Notes: generated by a model from the sequence alone, not told the origin. A DNA stretch of 32,537 bases from Flavobacteriaceae bacterium (GCA_947377425.1 CANCFZ010000003.1:1-32537); one strand, 5' to 3'; shown: positions 1 to 8,783, counted from the first letter of the stretch. Made by a program: numbers and translations.

Positions 1-2
1 AT

Positions 3-335
3 AAAAATAAAATATTTGCCATGTTTCCATTAGAAGATTCTGCCGTAGAAACGTCTGGTAGTTATGAAAAATATGTGATTTTTAATGGAATTAGATATTC
101 ACATATAATTGATACTCGAACGGGCTATCCAGCTCAAGGTTTGGTAAGCGTATCTGTTTTTGCAAAAACAACCGAAGTTGCAGACGCACTAGCCACAGGA
201 GTTTTTGTATTAGGAAAAGACAAAGGAATGGAACTTGTAAATAAATTACCAGGAATAGGTTGCATCATGGTTGATGATAAAGGCAAAGTCTATTCTTCGA
301 AAAACATTGATTTAAAAAACTATAAAAATGAATAA
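3..335 (+). CDS. apbE: FAD:protein FMN transferase (ApbE family), C-terminal part; 5' end outside window
   Basis: Frame is open to the left edge; motifs YSHIIDTRTGYPAQGLVSVSVFA and ADALATGVFVLG typical of the ApbE C-terminal half. The ATG at 21 is probably internal. Confidence 0.88.
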   Translation, partial: KNKIFAMFPLEDSAVETSGSYEKYVIFNGIRYSHIIDTRTGYPAQGLVSVSVFAKTTEVADALATGVFVLGKDKGMELVNKLPGIGCIMVDDKGKVYSSKNIDLKNYKNE

Positions 336-537
336 ATACTTAGTCTTAATTTTATTTGCAGCATCTATGACTTCATGTGTTGCTGTTAAAGAATATGAAA
401 AAGAATTGATTAATGATCCCGAAATGAAACTAGGAGCCAAAACATCAGAAAAATATGAAGTTACTTTTCAAGTATATAGAGAAGCTGCTGCTGGAGCAAA
501 CGGAGGAAAATCTGGCGGAGGTTGTGGTTGCAATTAA
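328..537 (+). CDS. DUF4266-type small lipoprotein with Cys-containing C-terminus (GGGCGCN)
   Basis: 69 aa, lipobox-like MTSC after a hydrophobic N-terminus, DPEMKLG core, C-terminal SGGGCGCN; overlaps the apbE stop by 8 nt; sits between ApbE and DUF3570. Confidence 0.8.
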   Translation: MNKYLVLILFAASMTSCVAVKEYEKELINDPEMKLGAKTSEKYEVTFQVYREAAAGANGGKSGGGCGCN

Positions 538-550
538 TTATTATTAATCA

Positions 551-1981
551 ATGAAAAAAAATATTTTAATATTTGCCATTTTTAGTTCAATCGTTTCATT
601 TTCACAAGAAAAAGTAAAAGATACCATAAAAAAGTATAAAAAACCTGTATTAGAAAATGTAGAAGCCGACATATTAATGAGTTATTATAAACAAGATGGA
701 GTTCACTCAGCAGTTTCTGGCGGTATGGGATCAGAAAAACTTAAAGATTTTGCTACTAATATTACGGTTGCAGTACCAATGAATGATGATGATGTTTTAA
801 CTATTGATACTGGAATTTCGGCATATACATCTGCTTCTTCAAGTAATATAAATCCGTTTAATAGTAATAGTTCAACGTCTGGTGCTTCTGGTCACACAAC
901 AACTACAACTTCGCCTCCTTATGGAACACCATGGTTGGCATCTTCTGGGGCATCTGCATCTGATCAGTTAATTAGCTTGAGTGGAAATTACAGTCATAGT
1001 AGCAACAATAGAAACTTTATATGGAATGCAGATGTTTCTGTTTCCAATGAATTTGATTATACTTCATTTGGTTTTGGTGGAGGAATCACAAAATTATTCA
1101 ACAAGAAAAATACTGAATTGAGTTTAAAAACTAATATATATCTTGATAAATGGCGTCCAATTTATCCAACAGAATTGCACGAATATGCTAAATATGGAAA
1201 TTCATTTCAAAATAATGGTTACTTAAATGGAGTTACAATTTATAATCAAAATGGAAATGCAACAACGTCATATAAACCCATAAAGTTTACAACATTAGAT
1301 ACAGAAAAGAGAAATTCATATTCTGTTTCTTTTAGTTTTTCGCAAATTGTTACGCGCAAATTACAGTTTTCTATTTTCTTTGACTTATTACGACAAGAAG
1401 GATTGTTGTCAACTCCTTATCAAAGAATTTACTTTGCTGATGTTGCTAATTATTATATCGGACAAAAACAATATATTTCTGATTATGAATCTTCTTCCAA
1501 TATAGGTGTTTATAGATTAGCCGATGATATTGAGCGTTTACCAAGTTCAAGAGTGAAATTACCAATAGGTTTTAGAGCAAATTATTATATAAATGAACGA
1601 TTTAAGTTAAGAACTTATTATCGCTATTATACAGATGATTGGGGTATTTCTTCACAAACTGCAAATATTGAAATCCCTATTAAATTAAATGATAAATTTA
1701 CAGTTTATCCAATGTATCGTTATTATACTCAAAACGCGTCTAAATATTTTGCTCCATTTGAACAACATTTATCTACAGAAACCTATTATACATCGGATTA
1801 TGATTTGTCAAAATTCATAACCAATCAATATGGATTTGGTGTTTCTTATGTAGATATTTTTACTAATTTCCATTTGTTTGGATTTGGATTAAAAAACATT
1901 GATTTTAGGTATAATAATTATCAAAGAAATGATGGTTTAATAGCTAATATTATTACATTTGGGTTTAAATTTATTCAATAA
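551..1981 (+). CDS. DUF3570 domain-containing protein, predicted outer-membrane beta-barrel-like
   Basis: Signal peptide MKKNILIFAIFSSIVSFSQ, ADILMSYYKQDGVHSAVSGGMGSEKL, DTGISAYTSASSSNI motif, alternating aromatic beta-strand pattern, C-terminal FGFKFIQ; adjacent to DUF4266 and ApbE. Confidence 0.82.
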   Translation: MKKNILIFAIFSSIVSFSQEKVKDTIKKYKKPVLENVEADILMSYYKQDGVHSAVSGGMGSEKLKDFATNITVAVPMNDDDVLTIDTGISAYTSASSSNINPFNSNSSTSGASGHTTTTTSPPYGTPWLASSGASASDQLISLSGNYSHSSNNRNFIWNADVSVSNEFDYTSFGFGGGITKLFNKKNTELSLKTNIYLDKWRPIYPTELHEYAKYGNSFQNNGYLNGVTIYNQNGNATTSYKPIKFTTLDTEKRNSYSVSFSFSQIVTRKLQFSIFFDLLRQEGLLSTPYQRIYFADVANYYIGQKQYISDYESSSNIGVYRLADDIERLPSSRVKLPIGFRANYYINERFKLRTYYRYYTDDWGISSQTANIEIPIKLNDKFTVYPMYRYYTQNASKYFAPFEQHLSTETYYTSDYDLSKFITNQYGFGVSYVDIFTNFHLFGFGLKNIDFRYNNYQRNDGLIANIITFGFKFIQ

Positions 1982-1992
1982 AACTAACTATT

Positions 1993-2658
1993 ATGGGTAA
2001 AATTTTAATTATTGAGGATGAAATTGGTATTTCAAATTTTTTAAGTCAAGGTCTTGAAGAAGAAGGATACACAGTTCTTGTGGCTGCTGACGGATTAAAA
2101 GGCTTAGAAATGGCAACAACTAAGTCAGTAGATTTAATTCTACTAGACTGGATGATACCTAATATATCGGGGCTTGAGGTATGCAAAAAATTTAGAGAAA
2201 AGGACAAAACTACTCCAATAATTTTTTTAACTGCAAAAGATACAATTCAAGAAACTATTGTAGGATTAAAAGCGGGTGCTAATGATTATATAAAAAAACC
2301 TTTCAGTTTTGACGAACTTTTAGAAAGAATAAAAGTTCATTTTAGAAAAAACAATGATAATGAAATATTAACATTGGGTGCTATTAAAATTGATATGTCA
2401 AAACGTCAAGTTTTTTCAGAAGATAAAGAAGTGGCATTAACACAAAGAGAATTTGAATTGTTAACCTATTTAATTAAAAATAAAGGTAGAGTTTGTTCAA
2501 GAACCGAAATAATCGAAAAAGTTTGGAATATTTATTTTGAATATGACACAGGTGTTATTGATGTGTTTATGAATGCGTTAAGAAAAAAATTAAATATAAA
2601 TAAAGATAATGATTGTATAAAAACAATACGAGGAGTAGGCTATATTGTTAACGACTAA
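1993..2658 (+). CDS. OmpR/PhoB-family DNA-binding response regulator
   Basis: Receiver motifs (ILIIEDE, LLDWMIP, LTAKD, KPF) and winged-helix region (LTQREFELLTYLIKNKGRVCSRTEIIEKVW...IKTIRGVGYIV). Confidence 0.95.
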   Translation: MGKILIIEDEIGISNFLSQGLEEEGYTVLVAADGLKGLEMATTKSVDLILLDWMIPNISGLEVCKKFREKDKTTPIIFLTAKDTIQETIVGLKAGANDYIKKPFSFDELLERIKVHFRKNNDNEILTLGAIKIDMSKRQVFSEDKEVALTQREFELLTYLIKNKGRVCSRTEIIEKVWNIYFEYDTGVIDVFMNALRKKLNINKDNDCIKTIRGVGYIVND

Positions 2659-2663
2659 ATTGA

Positions 2664-4049
2664 ATGAACAAATTTTCCTTAAAAAATAGAATTGCTTTTT
2701 TCTACATTATTTCAGCAGCGATGTTGATTTTTGTGGTCTTCTTTTCAATTTATAATATTGTATCATTAACTATGAACAATAAGGTCAATGAACATATAGA
2801 TTTTGAAGTCAAAGAATATAAAGAAAAAATAAGAATTGGAGAAAATAATATTGAACTGATAAATCCAGAAGAGTGGTTAAAAAGAGAACATAATGAAGTA
2901 TCTGTTGACCCTGTTTTTTTGCAAATTACTAACAGTGTTGGAACTGTTATAGAAACATCAGAAAATTTAAAAAGTAAAAACTTATTATTTAACTATAAAC
3001 TACTCAAGGACAAAGTAACAGATATTAAATTATCTGGTAAATCGGTTAGGCAAATTCAAGTTCCTCTATACTATAAAAATAAAATTAATGGTTATATTAT
3101 TGTTGCTGTTTCTATGGAAGAAGCAATTTTAATTATAGAAAAATTAAAATCAATACTATTTGTAATTTTTCCAATTGTACTTTTATTTTTGTTTTTTATT
3201 GCTCAATTTATTGCTGGTAGAAGTATTAAACCAATTAACGCAATTATTACTACTTCTAATGCAATTACAAATGATAATTTAAAATCTCGAATTCCTTTAC
3301 CAAGAAATAGAGATGAATTATTTACTTTAACAAAAACGATTAATAATTTGTTAGATAGGGTGGAAAGTACTATTGAAAGAGAAAAACAATTTACATCAGA
3401 TGCTTCTCATGAACTTAGAACACCTTTAGCAATCATTAAAGGTACATTAGAAGTATTAATAAGAAAACCAAGAAACCCAGAAGAATACCAAGAAAAAATT
3501 ATTTTTTGTATATCCGAAGTCGATAGAATAAACAATTTAGTAGATCAATTATTACTTTTAGCTCGATTTGAAAATCAAAAATTATCATTAAATATTGAGC
3601 ATATTAACATTAACGAATGTGTTGCTGAATCAATAAATAGATTTAAAAATAAAGCTAAATCAAAAAATATTATTGTTGTTAAGAAATTTCCAAAAGAAGA
3701 GCTTTACGCTAAAACCGATGGCTATTTTTTAACAATAATTTTACACAATTTAATATCTAATGCCTTGAAGTACTCTAAAGATAATGGACAAGTAGAAGTT
3801 GTTATAGAAAAAAATGATTATAAGACTATTGTAAAAATCATTGATAATGGAATAGGGATTTCTTCTGATGAAATTGGTAAAGTTTTTAACTCATTTTATA
3901 GAACTAAAACATCAACAAATCATCCAGAAATTAAAGGTATTGGATTAGGGTTGTCAATAGCAAAACGTTTGTGCGATATATTATCAATTACTATAACAAT
4001 TACAAGTAAAGAAAATATTGGAACCACATTAGAATTAAGCATATCTTAG
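2664..4049 (+). CDS. Sensor histidine kinase (two TM, HAMP, HisKA, HATPase)
   Basis: H-box FTSDASHELRTPLAIIKG, N-box LHNLISNALKYS, G-boxes DNGIGIS and GIGLGLSIAKRL; 5 nt downstream of the response regulator. Confidence 0.95.
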   Translation: MNKFSLKNRIAFFYIISAAMLIFVVFFSIYNIVSLTMNNKVNEHIDFEVKEYKEKIRIGENNIELINPEEWLKREHNEVSVDPVFLQITNSVGTVIETSENLKSKNLLFNYKLLKDKVTDIKLSGKSVRQIQVPLYYKNKINGYIIVAVSMEEAILIIEKLKSILFVIFPIVLLFLFFIAQFIAGRSIKPINAIITTSNAITNDNLKSRIPLPRNRDELFTLTKTINNLLDRVESTIEREKQFTSDASHELRTPLAIIKGTLEVLIRKPRNPEEYQEKIIFCISEVDRINNLVDQLLLLARFENQKLSLNIEHININECVAESINRFKNKAKSKNIIVVKKFPKEELYAKTDGYFLTIILHNLISNALKYSKDNGQVEVVIEKNDYKTIVKIIDNGIGISSDEIGKVFNSFYRTKTSTNHPEIKGIGLGLSIAKRLCDILSITITITSKENIGTTLELSIS

Positions 4050-4099
4050 TAAAATATTATAATTGATTTATTTTTGTCTAAATTTTAAGAATTCAAATT

Positions 4100-4609
4100 A
4101 TGAATGATGCACATTTACACATGGTTGTTAATCACTTTCCAATTATTGGTTCAATTTTTGGATTAGGAATTTTAATAGCCGGACTTTTATTGAAAAATAA
4201 TACTGTAAAAAATACAGCTTATTGTTTATTTGTAGTGGCTGCAATTTTTGCTGCTGTAAGTATGGCTACAGGAGATGGAGCCGAAGAAATGGTTAAAGAT
4301 ATGCCTAATATTGGTCGTAAAATAATTCATGATCATGAAGAAATGGCTGAAAAATTAGCACTCTTTTTATATTTATTAGGTGTTATTTCGTTACTTGGAA
4401 TTTATACAAATATAAAAAACCATTCTAAAGCAAAATTAATTTCATTTCTAGCTTTAACAATAGCATTTGTAACAGTTTTTCTAGCTAAGGGAACTGGAAC
4501 TAGTGGCGGCGAAATTCGTCATACTGAAATTAGAGCTAATGCTACTCCAGCACTTAATGCAAATCAAAAAGACACAATGCCGCCCGAGAATAAAAGCGAT
4601 GAAGATTAA
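4100..4609 (+). CDS. DUF2231-like integral membrane protein
   Basis: Four hydrophobic segments; N-terminal MNDAHLHMVVNHFPIIGSIFGLGIL resembles the DUF2231 HxxxVHFP motif. Confidence 0.6.
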   Translation: MNDAHLHMVVNHFPIIGSIFGLGILIAGLLLKNNTVKNTAYCLFVVAAIFAAVSMATGDGAEEMVKDMPNIGRKIIHDHEEMAEKLALFLYLLGVISLLGIYTNIKNHSKAKLISFLALTIAFVTVFLAKGTGTSGGEIRHTEIRANATPALNANQKDTMPPENKSDED

Positions 4610-4642
4610 TTTAATTATAAAACCTTTATTTTGACAGCATAT

Positions 4643-4688
4643 AAAAAGATGTGTTTAGAAAAAATATTTTTTCTAAACACATCTTTTT
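4643..4688. terminator. Perfect 46-bp palindrome, likely bidirectional intrinsic terminator
   Basis: AAAAAGATGTGTTTAGAAAAAAT / ATTTTTTCTAAACACATCTTTTT between convergent genes ending at 4609 (+) and 4774 (-). Confidence 0.8.
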
Positions 4689-4773
4689 TTCGATTACAAT
4701 TTTGTTTTGGTAATAAGATTAATCATAATAAAATCAACCTAATGACAAAATAGTTTTTAAGTATCCTAACTTG

Positions 4774-4911
4774 CTAGTCTTTTTTGTTTTTATTACTTCC
4801 CATCATGAGAAAAATTGCGCCAACTAATCCTATGATTACTAATGCAAAAACTCCTATCATGATGAATGCTCCATTGTTCCAAGAATATAATGGAATTGTT
4901 AATTTCGTCAT
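4774..4911 (-). CDS. Small single-pass membrane protein (45 aa), not in ORF track
   Basis: Reverse-strand translation MTKLTIPLYSWNNGAFIMIGVFALVIIGLVGAIFLMMGSNKNKKD*; one hydrophobic helix then a lysine-rich tail; own promoter-like elements upstream and shared terminator downstream. Confidence 0.75.
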   Translation of the reverse strand: MTKLTIPLYSWNNGAFIMIGVFALVIIGLVGAIFLMMGSNKNKKD

Positions 4912-4935
4912 AAGAATTGGTTTTTAAAGGTTTGT

Positions 4936-4943
4936 CAAATTTA
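4936..4943 (-). promoter_or_regulatory. Bacteroidetes -7 element (TAAATTTG) for the smORF
   Basis: CAAATTTA on + is TAAATTTG on -, matches TAnnTTTG; 22 nt downstream of the palindrome at 4966-4979. Confidence 0.6.
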
Positions 4944-4965
4944 ATATCCTTTTAACCAATTAAAT

Positions 4966-4979
4966 ATGATAATTATCAT
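4966..4979. promoter_or_regulatory. Palindromic operator ATGATAATTATCAT, Crp/Fnr-like (TGAT-N4-ATCA)
   Basis: Same 14-mer occurs at 31199-31212 upstream of hemN, at identical distance from a -7 box. Confidence 0.6.
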
Positions 4980-5056
4980 AACAAGATTAACTTATTTTAA
5001 AGTAATATAATTCTAAGATTCAACCATTTTAACAATTTAAGCTAGTATTAGATGAA

Positions 5057-7609
5057 TTATCGATCTAATAATACAGATTTAGTTACAATGTCTTTTATAA
5101 CAACATCTAATTCTTTAGCAGCTTCTAAAATATAAGGCAGTAATTCTGATTTTTCTTCAATAATTGAAGCGTCATTTATTAGTTCAATAAATCCCATAAT
5201 TCTGGCTAATGGCGCTCTAACTACATGTGATTGCATCCAAGCAATTTCTTTAAGAATTTCGTTTTGACGTTCTATTGATTGAAGATAGTTTAATTTTTCG
5301 GTTACATCATCAATTAGAACTAAAGTACATTTCCTTCCGTTATAATCCATCACGTGAGCGTTAATATTTACAACTATTATCTCTCCACTCTTTTTTTGAT
5401 GCTTAGTTGTAAATTTAACTACTTTATCCCCTTTTTTATCTGCATTATCAATTATATATTTTACAGATGCAATCTCTTCAATAGGTCTAATTTGCATCAT
5501 ATTTAATTGTAAAAATTCTTCTCTAGTATATCCATATTTTAAGAGTACTTCATCATTACAATCAACTATATTAAGAGTTTCAAAATCGAAAACATACATT
5601 GGAGCTGGGTTGTTTTCGAAAAGATGTTTGTATTTTTTTTCAGACAAAATTAGTTCCTCTTCATGCTTTTTTTGGCTAGTAGCATCTTTTGCTGTGCAGT
5701 AAATTATTCTGTCTTTTTCATCCCATCTAATAGACCAAACAATAGGAACTATGGTTCCATCTTTTTTAATATATCGATTTTCAAAATAAGTGTATTCTGC
5801 ACCATTCATTAGTTCATCAGCCGCAGAAAGTGTACGTTCTCTATCTTCTTCAAATACTAAATTGATGAAGGGTTTACCAATTATTTCTTCGGGTAAATAG
5901 CCCCATATTTTTTCAGAGGCATTACTCACATTAATAAAATTTCCAAATTCGTCAATAGTACAGATTATATCTACTGAGGAGAACATTATTTTACTTAACT
6001 CATTACTTATTTTGTTATTTTCACTTATTACATTGCGCGTTTCAGTAACATCTCGAATCGACCCAATTAATTTAGTACAAATTCCTTTTGAATTTAAAAT
6101 AGGAGTAACGGTTGTAATGATAGTTTTAATTCCTGTAGAATAAGTTCTTACATCTTCCCAAGTTACAGTGCTTTTAGTTGAAATTGATAATTGATAATTC
6201 AATAATGTTAAGCGTAAAGATGGCTCAGGAATTACTTCATTAAGATAATGGTTAATCACTTCCTCTTCTTTTAATCCTGAAATTTTATAGTAAGCTTTAT
6301 TGATTGCTGCTATTTTAAATTTATTATTACCCTCATTTTCAATTAAAAAAATAACATCATTTACATTGTTGTAAATTAATGACAATTCTTGTTCTCTTTT
6401 CACTAATTTTCTTTCAGCATTTTTGCGTTTAGTAATGTCAAAAGCAGTAACAAAAACACCATTAATTATATTGTATCTATCTTTTGTTGGATGATATTTT
6501 AGTAAAAAATAGTTTTTTGTACCATTTATATATAGTGCAAATTCATTTTCTTCATACGAACCATTCATTACTCTATTACAAATTTCTCGTTCCAATTCTC
6601 TATCTGCTGGATGCGCATAATCAAAAAAAGAACCTCCAATCTTAATGTCAACTCCAAAATAATCATAATACATTTTATGAAATTGTTCATTAAAGGAGAT
6701 GATTTCAAATTCTGAGTTTATCATAATAAATAATACTTCGGTATTGTTCATTAACATTAAATTTTCCTGCTCAATTTTTTTCCGTTTAGTAATATCTGTG
6801 AGAATTGAGATTGATCTTAATTCGCCATCACTATGTTTAAAAATAGATGAACTTCCTTCAAAAGGAAATTGTTCACCACTTTTTTTAATACCTATTAATT
6901 CTATAGATGTAATTCCATCATCTCTTCTTTTTTGTAATATTTGATTAGCACTACTACCGTGAACAATAAATTTTTCACGAGCCAAGGTTCTAAACTCATC
7001 TGCTGAATATTCAAATAATTCACAAGCTGCTTTATTAGCATCAATCACCTGACCGTTAATAGGGTTTGAAAACAAAATAGGAATGATTGAGTTTTCAATC
7101 ATTGCTTTATATTTTTTTTCACTTAGATCTAATTCAATTTTACTCTTATGCAGTTCAATCAATTGAACTACCTGATTTGCTAATAATTGCAATGATTTAA
7201 TTTGAACATCCGAAAGAGTATTAGGAGAATAATCATATACAGCTAAAACACCAATAATAACTTTAGATGAAGTAATAAGTTGAATTCCTGCATAAAAAAC
7301 TATTTTAGGGTCGTTAACTACATATGTTTTATCTTTAAAACGACCATCTAATCTGGCATCTTCAATGATAAAAATCGGATTAGATTGATTAAAAGTATGC
7401 ATACTCAAAGATTGATCAATGGGATCTGGAATTGAACTGCAACCATAACAGGATTTATAAAATTGATGGGTGTCTGTAATAAAAGAAATTGAAGCTAGTG
7501 GAATACCACAAAGTATAGAAGCTAATTCTGTAATAGCATCATATTCTGTGTTAGGTAATGTTTCTAAAAGTTTATAAATATCAATATTCTCAAAGTAGTT
7601 CTTTCCCAT
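5057..7609 (-). CDS. GAF and multi-PAS sensor protein ending in a HisKA-like H-box region without HATPase domain
   Basis: N-terminal GAF-like region (ELASILCGIPLASISFITDTHQFYKSCYG), at least four PAS/PAC units (ITKRKKIEQE, ITKRKNAERK, VTETRN, ATSQKKHEEE), C-terminal IAWMQSHVVRAPLARIMGFIELI then stop about 50 aa later. Confidence 0.85.
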   Translation of the reverse strand: MGKNYFENIDIYKLLETLPNTEYDAITELASILCGIPLASISFITDTHQFYKSCYGCSSIPDPIDQSLSMHTFNQSNPIFIIEDARLDGRFKDKTYVVNDPKIVFYAGIQLITSSKVIIGVLAVYDYSPNTLSDVQIKSLQLLANQVVQLIELHKSKIELDLSEKKYKAMIENSIIPILFSNPINGQVIDANKAACELFEYSADEFRTLAREKFIVHGSSANQILQKRRDDGITSIELIGIKKSGEQFPFEGSSSIFKHSDGELRSISILTDITKRKKIEQENLMLMNNTEVLFIMINSEFEIISFNEQFHKMYYDYFGVDIKIGGSFFDYAHPADRELEREICNRVMNGSYEENEFALYINGTKNYFLLKYHPTKDRYNIINGVFVTAFDITKRKNAERKLVKREQELSLIYNNVNDVIFLIENEGNNKFKIAAINKAYYKISGLKEEEVINHYLNEVIPEPSLRLTLLNYQLSISTKSTVTWEDVRTYSTGIKTIITTVTPILNSKGICTKLIGSIRDVTETRNVISENNKISNELSKIMFSSVDIICTIDEFGNFINVSNASEKIWGYLPEEIIGKPFINLVFEEDRERTLSAADELMNGAEYTYFENRYIKKDGTIVPIVWSIRWDEKDRIIYCTAKDATSQKKHEEELILSEKKYKHLFENNPAPMYVFDFETLNIVDCNDEVLLKYGYTREEFLQLNMMQIRPIEEIASVKYIIDNADKKGDKVVKFTTKHQKKSGEIIVVNINAHVMDYNGRKCTLVLIDDVTEKLNYLQSIERQNEILKEIAWMQSHVVRAPLARIMGFIELINDASIIEEKSELLPYILEAAKELDVVIKDIVTKSVLLDR

Positions 7610-7808
7610 AGAATCACAGTTTAAAATATATTATGTTTTTAATATTTAAAATATAAAGTTAATACCAAATTTAAGATTTTATTAACTCATTTTTGATTTT
7701 TGTTAAATAAAGTTTAATTTTTTAACACATAAATTCTTTCGGAAATTTTAATTTTTCATGGTTAAAACGAAACATTTAAAAATTAATACGTTATTAATCA
7801 ATTATTTA

Positions 7809-7838
7809 TAAAAATGTAGAATAATTTCTACATTTTTA
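7809..7838 (-). terminator. Intrinsic terminator-like hairpin downstream of the PfkB kinase gene
   Basis: TAAAAATGTAGAA-N4-TTCTACATTTTTA; T-run on the minus strand. Confidence 0.6.
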
Positions 7839-7901
7839 TTATTGCAATCTATATCTTGAAATTTTCAATAAAATTAAATGTGTTTTTTCTTACAAATAAT
7901 A

Positions 7902-8783
7902 TTATTGTAATATGCTCTCAATTTCTTTATTGGTAATCACTGGATTCGCACCATTGCAAGAAGCGACTAATGCACCAACAGCGCATGCAAACTCAACTGC
8001 TTTTTGATAATCATTAGTGTGTAAAATTTCAGACAATAATGCAGCTAAAAAACTATCACCTGCACCAATTGTATCAGCAACAGTAACTGCAAATCCTTTG
8101 TTTCTATAAAACTGATTTTCAGCGTATAATATTGCGCCATCTTTACCTTTAGTAATACAAATAGTTCTAGTATTAGTTAACTTAGAAAGAAATAATATAT
8201 TATCTTCAATAGTATCTGTTTTTGAGCCTAAAGCTTGTGCAACTTTTAATAATTCATCGTCGTTTAATTTTACAAAATCTGATAAATCCATTAGCTCTTT
8301 CAAGAATTCGATAGAATAGAATGGTGATCTAATGTTTATATCAAATATTTTGTATTTAGCTTCTTTTAATAATGTCAATAGCGTATTTCTAGAAATAGTA
8401 TTTCTACTTGCTAAAGATCCAAAAACAAAAGCGTCTGCTTCACGAACGGCATCAATATTTTCTTTTGTAATCAAAATACTATCCCAAGCTGAAGGATAAA
8501 CAATAGTATAAGTCGCACTTCCTTTAGCGTCCAATTTAACTAGAACCTCACCTGTAGAATGAGTAAAATCTGTTTGAATTAATGAAGTATCAACATTCTT
8601 CTCTTTTATTATATTCAGAAGTTCTTTACCCAATTCATCATTGCCAATTTTAGAAATCATTTTTGCATTAATTCCCAATGATTGCAAACGAATAGAAACA
8701 TTCATTGGTGCACCACCAGCAATCTTTTCGGTAGGTAATACATCCCACAAAACTTCTCCAAAACAAACTACATTTTTATTCAT
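7902..8783 (-). CDS. PfkB-family carbohydrate kinase, likely fructokinase
   Basis: VCFGEVLWDVLPTEKIAGGAPMNVSIRLQ N-terminus and DTIGAGDSFLAALL signature; adjacent to MFS and GH32. Confidence 0.9.
   Translation of the reverse strand: MNKNVVCFGEVLWDVLPTEKIAGGAPMNVSIRLQSLGINAKMISKIGNDELGKELLNIIKEKNVDTSLIQTDFTHSTGEVLVKLDAKGSATYTIVYPSAWDSILITKENIDAVREADAFVFGSLASRNTISRNTLLTLLKEAKYKIFDINIRSPFYSIEFLKELMDLSDFVKLNDDELLKVAQALGSKTDTIEDNILFLSKLTNTRTICITKGKDGAILYAENQFYRNKGFAVTVADTIGAGDSFLAALLSEILHTNDYQKAVEFACAVGALVASCNGANPVITNKEIESILQ

Noticed and set aside
4966-4979. Interpretation of the palindrome as a Fur box
   Set aside because: The TGAT-N4-ATCA spacing and the centre near -42 fit a Crp/Fnr activator better than a 7-1-7 Fur site; not fully excluded.
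6699-6944. 81-aa + strand ORF inside the multi-PAS gene
   Set aside because: Antisense to a well-supported CDS with no recognisable domain.
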